Made by a program: the position numbers and the translations under genes. Source: JBLHKE01 sp047619485 (lineage in GTDB: Bacteria; Verrucomicrobiota; Verrucomicrobiia; Verrucomicrobiales; DEV007). Taken from it: a DNA stretch of 6,921 bases. Below, piece by piece: positions 1 through 5,950 of this stretch. The DNA lies in assembly GCA_047619485.1 (NCBI GenBank), contig JBLHKE010000416.1, positions 1 through 6,921 on the forward strand, in the 5' to 3' direction. Below the pieces are notes generated by a model that had not been told where the DNA came from, searched no databases, and saw only the letters and a list, made by a program, of their open reading frames with translations. The stretch's first letter is position 1. Every line of letters begins with the position of its first letter.

Positions 1-2
1 TC

Positions 3-659
3 GGTGAACTAATCTACAAGCAGAGAGTGGTGGGTGAGCACTTGCGCAAGGTCATGTTGGAAGATCCTCGACGTGGTGGGTTGCTGACCATGCCAGCGGT
101 CATGACGGTGACCGCCAACGGGGTTGACACCTCACCGATTGTCCGTGGCGTGTTCGTACTCGAAAATATTCTCGGCACGCCCGCGCCCCCGCCGCCACCT
201 GATGTGGAGCCGCTTTCGCCTGATCTGCGCGGGGTGAAGAGCTTGAAGGAACAGATGGCAATCCACCGCGACCAAGAGGCCTGCAGTAGTTGTCACCAGA
301 GAATCGATCCGATGGGCTTCGCGCTGGAGAGCTTCGACCCGATCGGGCGCTGGCGAGACCATTATCCGAAGGTCGACAAAAAGGCCAAGCAGGCACCGCC
401 AATTGATACCTCCGCGATCCTGTCGAACGGACGCGAGGTTAAAGATTTAGTCGAGTTCAAAGCCATGCTGCTGGAGCGCGAACCGCAGGTGGTGCACTGC
501 CTCACCGAGAAGATGTTGACCTACGCCACCGGCCGCCTGCTCGAGGCCGGCGATCGGGGCGAAGTAGACCGAATTGTATCGGAGCTGAAAGAGGGCGGGA
601 ATCACTTGCGCGACCTGGTTCACTTGGTCGTCCAGAGTGAGCTCTTCTTGGACAAGTAG
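3..659 (+). CDS. C-terminal part of a DUF1588/DUF1585 cytochrome-type protein (5' end outside window)
   Basis: The reading frame is open from the left edge with no stop, so this is the end of a longer gene; 218 codons are visible. The first half matches DUF1588: the RGGLL and TANGVDTSPIVRGVFVLENI stretches, a proline run (PAPPPPPD), then a haem-attachment motif CSSCH at visible residues 94-98 (nt 282-296) followed by RIDPMGFALE. The last 70 or so residues match DUF1585 (LTEKMLTYATGRLLE, ending near a VVQSELF segment). In Planctomycetota and Verrucomicrobiota these domains end large exported proteins that also carry DUF1587, DUF1592 and DUF1595. Covalent haem c at CXXCH implies a periplasmic location. 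The exact reaction is not known; roles in electron transfer or polymer breakdown are inferred from the family's genome contexts. A DUF1552 gene commonly follows such genes, but here a DUF1080 gene does, 85 bp downstream on the same strand. Confidence 0.9.
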   Translation, partial: GELIYKQRVVGEHLRKVMLEDPRRGGLLTMPAVMTVTANGVDTSPIVRGVFVLENILGTPAPPPPPDVEPLSPDLRGVKSLKEQMAIHRDQEACSSCHQRIDPMGFALESFDPIGRWRDHYPKVDKKAKQAPPIDTSAILSNGREVKDLVEFKAMLLEREPQVVHCLTEKMLTYATGRLLEAGDRGEVDRIVSELKEGGNHLRDLVHLVVQSELFLDK

Positions 660-698
660 ATCCCGTCGCACAAATGATTGCTGCCCCACTTTTAGAAT

Positions 699-712
699 TT
701 TGCACTTTGCAC
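699..712 (+). repeat. Tandem heptamer TTTGCAC x2 upstream of the DUF1080 gene
   Basis: Two perfect adjacent copies of TTTGCAC lie in the 85-bp gap before the start at 745. Each contains TTGCAC, a fair match to a -35 hexamer. No convincing -10 box follows; the closest is TGAATA at 730-735. It could be a regulator site, part of a promoter, or chance in a short AT-richer gap. Confidence 0.25.
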
Positions 713-744
713 CTGCCTCGCCGCTCCCTTGAATAGCTAGTACG

Positions 745-1503
745 ATGAAGACAACCAGACTTGTATTATTGATCCTCGGGCTCGGGATCTCCCCGTTGGT
801 CTCTAGCGCAGATGAAAAGGCCAAGCCGGCCGCAGATGAAGAAGGCTTCGTATCGATGTTTGATGGCAAGACTCTCAAGGGTTGGGAGGAGATGCCAGCC
901 ACAGACAAGAAAGCCTGGTCAGTGAAAGATGGAATCATCGTCGGGGAGGGGGGCGAGGGGCGCGGCTACCTCGTCTACGAGAAGCGCGATATCGCCGATT
1001 TCGAAATGAAATTCAGCTACCGATTCCCCAAGGCGCCAGCCAACAGCGGCGTCAACATCCGTGCGAGCAAGGACAAGACCGGCAAGCGCAAGTTCCAGGC
1101 ATACCACGTCGATATCGGCCATGTCGGCATCGGCAAAAAGGTACTCGGCGCCTGGGACTTTCACACGCCGGGCCGCAAAGAACACAGCTGTTTCCGTGGC
1201 GATCGGCTAGTGATCGACAAAGATGACAAACCGACCGTGACGAAGATAGAAGGCGCCATTACCGCAGAGGAGATCAACAAGGGCGGTTGGAACGAGGTGC
1301 ACGTGATCGTCAAAGGCAACCGCTTTAAGTTTTCCATCAACGGCAAGCCCGCCTCCGAGTTCACTGAACACCTCCCGGAGTCAAAGCGCCTCGACAAAGG
1401 CATGATCCAACTGCAGCTGCACGACCCGGGCATGATCGTCGAGTACAAGAACCTGCGCATCAAGATCGATAGACCAGTCGGAGCTGTTCCCCTGAATTTC
1501 TAA
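745..1503 (+). CDS. Exported DUF1080 family protein (3-keto-disaccharide hydrolase-like)
   Basis: A 252-residue protein. Residues 1-22 form a clear Sec signal peptide: basic MKTTR, hydrophobic LVLLILGLGI, and a likely cleavage after SSA. The mature part opens with the family signature FVSMFDGKTLKGWE (about residues 35-48), then has FEMKFSYRF and NSGVNIRA strands typical of the jelly-roll DUF1080 fold, a central HTPGRKEH segment, and a closing IQLQLHDPGMIVEYKNLRIK strand. Characterised members hydrolyse or eliminate 3-keto-glycosides; many others are untested, so the substrate is open. The central region departs from the usual GYEVQI type sequence (AYHVDIGH here). The length is normal for the family. 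The ATG at 745 is chosen because it gives the signal peptide directly; no Shine-Dalgarno precedes it. The gene follows the DUF1588/DUF1585 gene by 85 bp on the same strand and may be co-transcribed with it. Confidence 0.88.
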   Translation: MKTTRLVLLILGLGISPLVSSADEKAKPAADEEGFVSMFDGKTLKGWEEMPATDKKAWSVKDGIIVGEGGEGRGYLVYEKRDIADFEMKFSYRFPKAPANSGVNIRASKDKTGKRKFQAYHVDIGHVGIGKKVLGAWDFHTPGRKEHSCFRGDRLVIDKDDKPTVTKIEGAITAEEINKGGWNEVHVIVKGNRFKFSINGKPASEFTEHLPESKRLDKGMIQLQLHDPGMIVEYKNLRIKIDRPVGAVPLNF

Positions 1504-1713
1504 ATTCTTCTCACGGCTGACGAGGATCGCCTCGATCATCTCGTCACACGATTCCGCGAGCACACCGATCGCGAGCAACTGGCGTTCCTGGAGCTGCTTG
1601 CGGAGAAGCCCACCAGCATCTCCATGAAGGAGACCGGATACTCGACACCCACATTCGCAACACAATCAACCTGCCCCACTGCTATCCTGTGGGTGATTGC
1701 TAGCATTTGCTGA
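1504..1713 (+). pseudogene. Coding-like remnant directly after the DUF1080 stop; family unknown
   Basis: In the same frame as the DUF1080 gene, just past its stop, about 69 codons are open to a TGA at 1711-1713. From about 1513 to 1645 the translation is protein-like: amphipathic and Leu/Glu/Arg-rich (for example RLDHLVTRFREHTDREQLAF, then LELLAEKP), with mostly G or C in third positions, as in the neighbouring genes. No ATG or GTG begins the stretch. After about 1640 the coding feel shifts to another frame (ILDTHIRNTINLPH, about 1639-1680), which suggests a frameshift in a decayed gene. I do not recognise the family. Alternatives are a chance open frame in GC-rich DNA or an extended C-terminus lost through a new stop at 1501. 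A strong stem-loop overlaps its start and could account for part of the base bias. Confidence 0.3.
1518..1546 (+). other. Strong stem-loop 15 nt after the DUF1080 stop, possible transcript 3' end
   Basis: TGACGAG (1518-1524) pairs perfectly with CTCGTCA (1540-1546). Inside it GATC (1525-1528) pairs with GATC (1534-1537) around the loop GCCTC, with a two-base AT bulge. This gives about 11 paired bases. No T-run follows, so it is not a standard intrinsic terminator. Its position suggests a transcript-end or mRNA-stability element for the DUF1080 message. Confidence 0.4.
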
Positions 1714-1916
1714 CTGACCCTTTATTACTCGCTGCACCCAATCAGTAATCGGTTGCGGTTGGCGAACAATTAGCTGGCGCCCGCGATGGATCAGCTCTAA
1801 AGCAACGCCAGCGTCGCCGCTGGTGATTGATCCCTCCGGATCGCGGGTATCTGACGGGTGCCCACTGTTTCTCAGGATCGCGTTTCATCTGATCGACGAA
1901 TTCAAAGACGCCCACC
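1714..1916. other. Gene-free leader upstream of the diadenylate cyclase gene
   Basis: With the remnant before it, this completes a 413-bp stretch between 1503 and 1917 that has no confident gene. It holds a GC-rich hairpin at 1806-1825 (CGCCAGCG, loop TCGC, CGCTGGTG; eight pairs, one G-T) and two copies of GGATCGCG 39 bp apart. No T-run follows the hairpin and no Shine-Dalgarno precedes the ATG at 1917. The cyclase promoter should lie here, but I cannot point to convincing -35/-10 boxes. I see no match to the ydaO-type c-di-AMP riboswitch. Confidence 0.4.
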
Positions 1917-2837
1917 ATGCCCAAGCCACCAGCCGCGCGTCCCGCTCCAACCGAACGGGCCGAGTCTAGCCTCCTAATAACCTACGCGTTTGACTACGCG
2001 CGAAAACTAGCGATTTCGCGGCTGCTCGTCTTGGCCGACCTCCTCCAGGACCGGCGCGCCGTGGATAAGCACAGGGAGGACGAATCGATTATCTGGGTCG
2101 TGCGCGGCGATGGATCTGACGCGCCGATCGACAAGCGCGCCGGGGATCACGTCGTGGTGATTCCCAAAACCGAAGTTGGCCGGATGGACCAAGTAAAACT
2201 AGGCCTCATTCTGGCCGTGTTAGGCGGGGCGATCGACGCCGGCCAAAGTGTGATCTGCCTTGCTGGCGCAGCCGGTTCGAAGCGGCTCGACATGATGCTT
2301 GTCGCCAATCCAAAACGGGATTTTCCATGGTTTTCCGAGAACGTGTTCGAGTCGGTTCCGAAGGCTCTCGCATCCAAAGAGTTCGCGCGTCTGTTGGAGA
2401 TTACGCTGAAATTTGCTGCGGAAGGTCGCGAGGGAAAACCGTTGGGCGCGATCTTTGTGCTGGGAGATCCGGCCGAGCTGAAGAAGTACACCCGGCAACT
2501 CATCCTCAATCCGCTGGAGGGCCATCCGCGGCGCGTGCGACAGATTCAAAAACAGCAGCTGCTGGAGTCGCTTCGCGAGCTGGCGAGTCTCGACGGTGCG
2601 ATTATTGTCGATCGGCTAGGAGTCGTTGTAAGCGCTGGAGTTTATCTCGACGCGCCGCTGACGAAAAAGGTTCAGATCGAGAGCGGCCTTGGCGCGCGTC
2701 ACACCGCCGCTGCCGCGATTTCGGCGAAGGGCGACGCAGTTTCGATCGCGATTTCAGAGTCCTCGGGCACGGTGACAGTTTTCTCGCAGGGATCCTCCGT
2801 GCTCGAGATCAGCCAGCCTGCCCACGGTGCGAAGTAG
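1917..2837 (+). CDS. Diadenylate cyclase (c-di-AMP synthase), DacZ-like, with variant RHT motif
   Basis: A 306-residue soluble protein with no signal peptide or membrane helix. The C-terminal part (about 190-295) is a DisA_N/DAC domain: DGAIIVDRLG with the catalytic DGA at residues 226-228 (nt 2592-2600), then GLGARHTAAAAI with R261, H262 and T263, then an ISESSGTVTVFSQG strand. DAC enzymes condense two ATP into c-di-AMP and two pyrophosphates, usually through DGA and RHR motifs. Here the last Arg of RHR is Thr. The N-terminal part (about 18-170) is an alpha/beta domain without membrane segments, which recalls the pyruvate-kinase-like N-domain of archaeal DacZ rather than the membrane-bound CdaA type or the DNA-binding C-terminal region of DisA. 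That domain assignment is inferred from layout. The ATG at 1917 lacks a Shine-Dalgarno. The gene stands alone, with no cbbA or glmM partner visible. The family call is firm; activity is less certain because of the motif change. Confidence 0.85.
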   Translation: MPKPPAARPAPTERAESSLLITYAFDYARKLAISRLLVLADLLQDRRAVDKHREDESIIWVVRGDGSDAPIDKRAGDHVVVIPKTEVGRMDQVKLGLILAVLGGAIDAGQSVICLAGAAGSKRLDMMLVANPKRDFPWFSENVFESVPKALASKEFARLLEITLKFAAEGREGKPLGAIFVLGDPAELKKYTRQLILNPLEGHPRRVRQIQKQQLLESLRELASLDGAIIVDRLGVVVSAGVYLDAPLTKKVQIESGLGARHTAAAAISAKGDAVSIAISESSGTVTVFSQGSSVLEISQPAHGAK

Positions 2838-2896
2838 TTTTGTCGGAGGGCGGCGGGTGAGGTCTTTTTAAGTGACCGCGTGAAAAAGAGGGTCCA

Positions 2897-2946
2897 GTCA
2901 ACATTTGAGAACATTCTTCGGCGCCTTGAACACTCAAATGCCTGAC
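2897..2946. repeat. Inverted repeat downstream of the cyclase gene
   Basis: CATTTGAG (2902-2909) is matched by its exact complement CTCAAATG (2933-2940), flanked by a further GTCA (2897-2900) and TGAC (2943-2946) across a small internal loop. The central loop is 23 nt. TTTTT occurs at 2959-2963, too far from the stem for a standard intrinsic terminator. It lies 60 bp past the cyclase stop and just before the end of the possible minus-strand ORF, so a loose bidirectional transcript end or a protein-binding site are both possible. The rest of 2838-2968 shows no gene. Confidence 0.35.
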
Positions 2947-2968
2947 ACAGTTTGAACCTTTTTCCGGC

Positions 2969-3184
2969 TCAATCCTCGATGTTGATGGGGTAGGGTTCAC
3001 CATTCGGCGTCCTGAAAGTTGCTTCATGGCTGTAGTTTTCCATGAGCTGTGACCAGGCGGCTGTTCCCTGCACTACGCTCAGGTGGGTCGCCATTTGCCC
3101 GGTGATGGAAGAAGATTGCAAGGACAGCATCCCGGAAGACTGGATCAAAAGCAGACAGATTGTCAGCCAGTAAGTTCTTGCCAA
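2969..3184 (-). CDS. Possible small exported protein (71 aa, TTG start), unrecognised
   Basis: The minus strand encodes 71 residues beginning at a TTG (3182-3184). The N-terminus looks like a short signal peptide: MARTYW followed by the hydrophobic LTICLLLIQ, then a Ser-rich stretch. The remaining 45 or so residues are polar and end in NGEPYPINIED. Third positions are mainly G or C, more so than expected of random sequence, and the opposite strand gives no plausible gene. Against it: the start is the weak TTG, no well-spaced Shine-Dalgarno is visible, the frame stays open upstream of the TTG, and only 28 bp separate it from the divergent transporter start. I recognise no family. It may be a real small gene, the tail of a decayed one, or chance. 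Confidence 0.33.
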   Translation of the reverse strand: MARTYWLTICLLLIQSSGMLSLQSSSITGQMATHLSVVQGTAAWSQLMENYSHEATFRTPNGEPYPINIED

Positions 3185-3224
3185 ATCAATTGGGCCGGAG
3201 ATCCTTCGACTCGTGCCAAGAACT
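3173..3224. repeat. Imperfect inverted repeat spanning the transporter start
   Basis: AGTTCTTGCCA (3173-3183) and TGCCAAGAACT (3214-3224) are inverted copies with 10 of 11 matching positions, separated by 30 bp. One arm covers the start of the possible minus-strand ORF and the other the first codons of the transporter. It could be an operator shared by two divergent genes or the base of an mRNA hairpin masking the GTG start. The match is short enough to be chance. Confidence 0.2.
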
Positions 3225-4115
3225 CAAGCAAACCTGATCCTGCTTTTCGCCGGAGCGATCTGGGGGATGGGCTTCGTCGCGCAATCCAGCGCGATGAAGG
3301 CCATCGGCCCGTTCCTGTTCATCGGGCTCCGTTTTGCTCTCGCCACCGTCGTCGTCCTCCCCTTCGCATTACGCGAGGCGCGCCGCAGCGACCGCCCGCT
3401 CGATAGACAGGGGCTAACCGGACTCCTGTGGATCGGAGTGATTCTGTTCTTTGGCATGGCCTCGCAGCAGACGGGATTGCTGACCACCACCGTCACCAAC
3501 TCCGGCTTCCTCACCGGCCTGTATGTCGTCTTCACCCCGATCATCGCCGTCCTGTTTCTACGGGAAATGCCCCACGTCATCGTCTGGCCCGGCGCTCTAC
3601 TCGCCTTAACCGGTATCTTTCTTCTCAGTGGGGGCAATCTCTCCGCGCTGAGTATAGGCGATCACCTCACGATCCTCTGCGCCGGGTTCTGGGCGATCCA
3701 AGTCATCCTGATCGGAAAATTCGCCAAGCGCACCGGACGACCGCTGGCACTCTCCGCAATCCAGTTCGCCGTCTGCACCGTTTTAGCTCTCGCCGTCGCC
3801 TTGGTGTTCGAACCATTCGATTGGGTCGCAATCCGGACAGCCACCAAAGAAATCTTGTTCGCGGGTATCTTCTCGAGCGGCGTAGCCTTCACGTTGCAAG
3901 CAATCGCCCAGCGCCACACCACCCCCTCACAGGCCGCGATATTCCTCTCCTCAGAAGCCTTGTTCGCCGCCATGTTTGGAGCCCTGATCCTCAACGAACG
4001 CATCGACGGCATCGGCTACGTCGGCTGCGCCCTGATGTTCTCCGCCATGCTGCTCGTCGAGATCGTGCCCGAGATGCGGAAGAACAAGGGCCGTGCTCAA
4101 ACTGATTTATCCTGA
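3213..4115 (+). CDS. EamA/DMT superfamily transporter, ten membrane helices
   Basis: A 300-residue integral inner-membrane protein with ten hydrophobic segments, near residues 7-24, 31-53, 69-89, 97-114, 123-139, 149-169, 178-200, 213-232, 240-258 and 267-284. It consists of two tandem EamA domains (about 6-140 and 148-288). Family hallmarks are NLILLFAGAIWGMGFV in helix 1, and the paired segments ending in acidic residues: VVFTPIIAVLFLRE (105-118) and SSEALFAAMFGALILNE (236-252). DMT proteins of this type export or import amino acids, nucleobases or other small metabolites; the substrate cannot be read from the sequence. The start is GTG at 3213, because the next ATG (residue 19) would remove helix 1. 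GGAG at 3197-3200 is a possible but distant ribosome site (12 nt). The gene stands alone and converges with the S51 peptidase gene, leaving a 48-bp gap in which I see no clear terminator. Confidence 0.9.
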   Translation: MPRTQANLILLFAGAIWGMGFVAQSSAMKAIGPFLFIGLRFALATVVVLPFALREARRSDRPLDRQGLTGLLWIGVILFFGMASQQTGLLTTTVTNSGFLTGLYVVFTPIIAVLFLREMPHVIVWPGALLALTGIFLLSGGNLSALSIGDHLTILCAGFWAIQVILIGKFAKRTGRPLALSAIQFAVCTVLALAVALVFEPFDWVAIRTATKEILFAGIFSSGVAFTLQAIAQRHTTPSQAAIFLSSEALFAAMFGALILNERIDGIGYVGCALMFSAMLLVEIVPEMRKNKGRAQTDLS

Positions 4116-4163
4116 CTGCGATCGGGATCTGCTGTTCACCGGCAAGATTGCGAAGACCGTTTA

Positions 4164-5744
4164 CTATTCATTCTGGCGCGCTCCCACACCCTCTCCAAGT
4201 TTGAGAATTTTTCGCGCCACTAGGTCATAGCTTCCGCCATCTCCAACTGACTCGTAATCCGGCTTCCCCTCGGTGACGGGTTTGTTGCGGTCGTAGAAGT
4301 GGACCGCGCTTTTCCCTTCGACCTTGCCGATCTTCCCTTCGACGATCAGGGCTGTGCCTTCATCGATACCGATCCCCAACAGTTGCGGATATTGATCGAC
4401 CAGTGAACTCATGTCTTTGAATCGGCGCCGCTGCGCAAAATGCTGATCGATCGCGACGCCCCCGATGAAACCGAGACCGCGCTCATAGCCTTCGGCCATG
4501 ATGTCGAGGTTGCCGAGCGGGTTGGCGCGCGCGAGGTAGTCGGCTTGGATTGACGCGCCGGCGGAACTACCCATGATGACGCCGCCGCGCGCGAGCACGG
4601 CGTGCATCGCGGCGAGCGCCCTGGTGTCAAGATACGCATCGGCGAATCGCCACTGGCGACCGCCGCCGAACCAGAGGCCGGTCGCGTTGCGAAGCACTTC
4701 TAGGTATTCCTCGCTATCGACCTTGTCCAAAGTCCGCCCACGGAGGACGGTCACCGTCTTGGCACCTGCCTTGCGAAACGCCCCTTCGATCCCCTCTCTC
4801 TCCGAGATCGGATCAGGATTTGCCGTGGGGAGAACCACGATCGAGGCTTCATCCCCTCCGGCGAGTTCTACAAATTTCGAGATGATCCCCTTAGGCATCC
4901 CACCGCCACCGATGATGATCAGCGTGCCCTTCACGACATCTGGAGAAGGTGGTTGCGCTGCTGGAATCGGTTCAGCCTGACGCGCGATCGCCGCCAGCCG
5001 CAGGGCGGTAAGATCTGCCTTCGCCCGTGAATTCCCCAGCTCGATCACGCTGGCATCGCGCCGCGTCGACGCCGCGAGATGAATCCGCACCTTGCCGTCG
5101 CCGACCACGCGCAGGCGGCGTCCGGTGACGATCAGCGCCGCATCCAATGCGATTTCGTAGCCGACCAGCGACGGTTGTTTTTGGAGGGCTTGGCGAACCG
5201 GCGATGCCGAGTACCTCAAGGTAGTCTGCGAATCGATGAAGCTCGCTGGCAGCAAGTCGAGCGCTTCCGAGAAGGCGTCGGCGGCGGCACCCTCGCCACC
5301 GACCACGCCACCACGATCCAACAGCGCGTGCAATGCCGTCTGCACTTGATCGCCAACGAAGTCAGCCGTGAGTTTGCCCAGCTCGGCAGTGACTAACCAT
5401 ACGCCGGTCGCAGATTTCATCGATGCGATCGCTGCGGCCGGATCGATTTCTCCCCCGACCCTGAAGATCTCAAGAGACCGCCCGCCAATGGCCTCCCAAC
5501 TTTTTAAAATCTGGAGCGTTTCTGTCTCCGTAAACTCGTCCGAGTCGAAACGCAGGATCACGACTCGGGCTTGCTTGCCTTGCGCCAGTTCGTAGAACGG
5601 TCGGTGCGCCCCGACTGGCCGACCAGCTCCCGAGATCACCAGCGATCCCCCGATTCCCGCCGGGTCGATGCGCTCCGTTGCCAAGAGATTATTGGAGCAG
5701 GTGAAGAGGCAAACAGAGAGGCTCAGAAGGAAAATCGATTTCAT
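4164..5744 (-). CDS. Exported peptidase S51 (cyanophycinase-like) protein with tandem S51 halves
   Basis: A 526-residue protein. Residues 1-22 form a Sec signal peptide (MKSIFLLSLSVCLF, likely cut after LLA); C16 lacks a good lipobox. The C-terminal half (about 272-515) is a full S51 domain: GTLIIIGGGG, FGGGRQWRFADAY, nucleophile motif GSSAGAS with S394 (nt 4563-4565), DQHFAQRRR with H434, and GIGIDEGTALIV with E462. These match the Ser-His-Glu triad of cyanophycinase CphB. S51 enzymes cleave beta-aspartyl-arginine in cyanophycin or Asp-X dipeptides; extracellular cyanophycinases such as CphE exist. The N-terminal half (about 31-225) looks like a second, degenerate copy: GSLVISGAGR, RGGVVGGEGAAAD and LVGYEIALDAALIV align with the same landmarks, but Ser, His and Glu are replaced by G152, Q173 and L200. 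A Pro/Ala-rich linker (about 250-270) joins the halves. No Shine-Dalgarno precedes the ATG. The substrate (cyanophycin, isoaspartyl peptides or other) is not determined. Confidence 0.87.
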   Translation of the reverse strand: MKSIFLLSLSVCLFTCSNNLLATERIDPAGIGGSLVISGAGRPVGAHRPFYELAQGKQARVVILRFDSDEFTETETLQILKSWEAIGGRSLEIFRVGGEIDPAAAIASMKSATGVWLVTAELGKLTADFVGDQVQTALHALLDRGGVVGGEGAAADAFSEALDLLPASFIDSQTTLRYSASPVRQALQKQPSLVGYEIALDAALIVTGRRLRVVGDGKVRIHLAASTRRDASVIELGNSRAKADLTALRLAAIARQAEPIPAAQPPSPDVVKGTLIIIGGGGMPKGIISKFVELAGGDEASIVVLPTANPDPISEREGIEGAFRKAGAKTVTVLRGRTLDKVDSEEYLEVLRNATGLWFGGGRQWRFADAYLDTRALAAMHAVLARGGVIMGSSAGASIQADYLARANPLGNLDIMAEGYERGLGFIGGVAIDQHFAQRRRFKDMSSLVDQYPQLLGIGIDEGTALIVEGKIGKVEGKSAVHFYDRNKPVTEGKPDYESVGDGGSYDLVARKILKLGEGVGARQNE

Positions 5745-5950
5745 AGATTAGTGAATACTATCACAGCGCGTCTTTGGTGACAGTGGTGAATGGGTAGCGT
5801 CATCTGCAATCAAGGTGAGACGATTTACGACCTATTGCTTCACCTCCTCCTCTTTGCGCTTCGTCTTTGCCGCAGCCTAGGGCGGGCGGTTTGGATGAAG
5901 ATCCGTTAGACTTGTCTCCACAGATCCTGCTGATACCCTCCGTCCCTATT
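5745..5950. promoter_or_regulatory. Divergent intergenic region between the S51 gene and thrC
   Basis: Both genes read outward from this 206-bp gap, so the promoters of both must lie here. For thrC the best guess is TTAGAC (5906-5911) and TGATAC (5931-5936), but the 19-bp spacing is long. For the minus gene, TAGTAT on the minus strand close to its start is a weak -10 candidate. GTGA/TCAC arms at 5751-5764 form a small four-pair hairpin. A pyrimidine-rich tract runs from about 5838 to 5870. There is no Shine-Dalgarno before either ATG and no convincing gene in the gap. Confidence 0.4.

Noticed and set aside
447..938. A 163-codon minus-strand frame across the end of the DUF1588/DUF1585 gene and into the DUF1080 gene
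   Set aside because: It is antisense to two well-supported genes and shows no family motif.
1714..1916. c-di-AMP riboswitch in the leader of the cyclase gene
   Set aside because: I could not find the conserved ydaO-type core, and such riboswitches generally control ion and wall genes rather than the cyclase.
1742..1924. A 60-codon minus-strand frame starting just inside the cyclase gene
   Set aside because: Its translation is Arg-rich and low in hydrophobic pattern, it overlaps the cyclase start, and it has no ribosome site or recognisable motif.
4116..4163. Bidirectional terminator between the convergent transporter and S51 genes
   Set aside because: No stem of useful length with a T-run is visible; GATCGGGATC is only a short partial palindrome.
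4573..4980. A 135-codon plus-strand frame opposite the S51 gene
   Set aside because: It is the Ala/Pro/Ser-rich shadow of the GC-rich S51 coding strand with no independent signal.
5832..5879. A minus-strand stretch reading AAAKTKRKEEEVKQ between two TAG stops, like a lysine-rich protein tail
   Set aside because: Only 14 codons with stops on both sides; it is explained by the pyrimidine-rich tract on the plus strand.
5906..5936. TTAGAC and TGATAC as a sigma-70 promoter for thrC
   Set aside because: Both boxes are mediocre and the 19-bp spacing is too long for a confident separate call; noted only within the intergenic entry.
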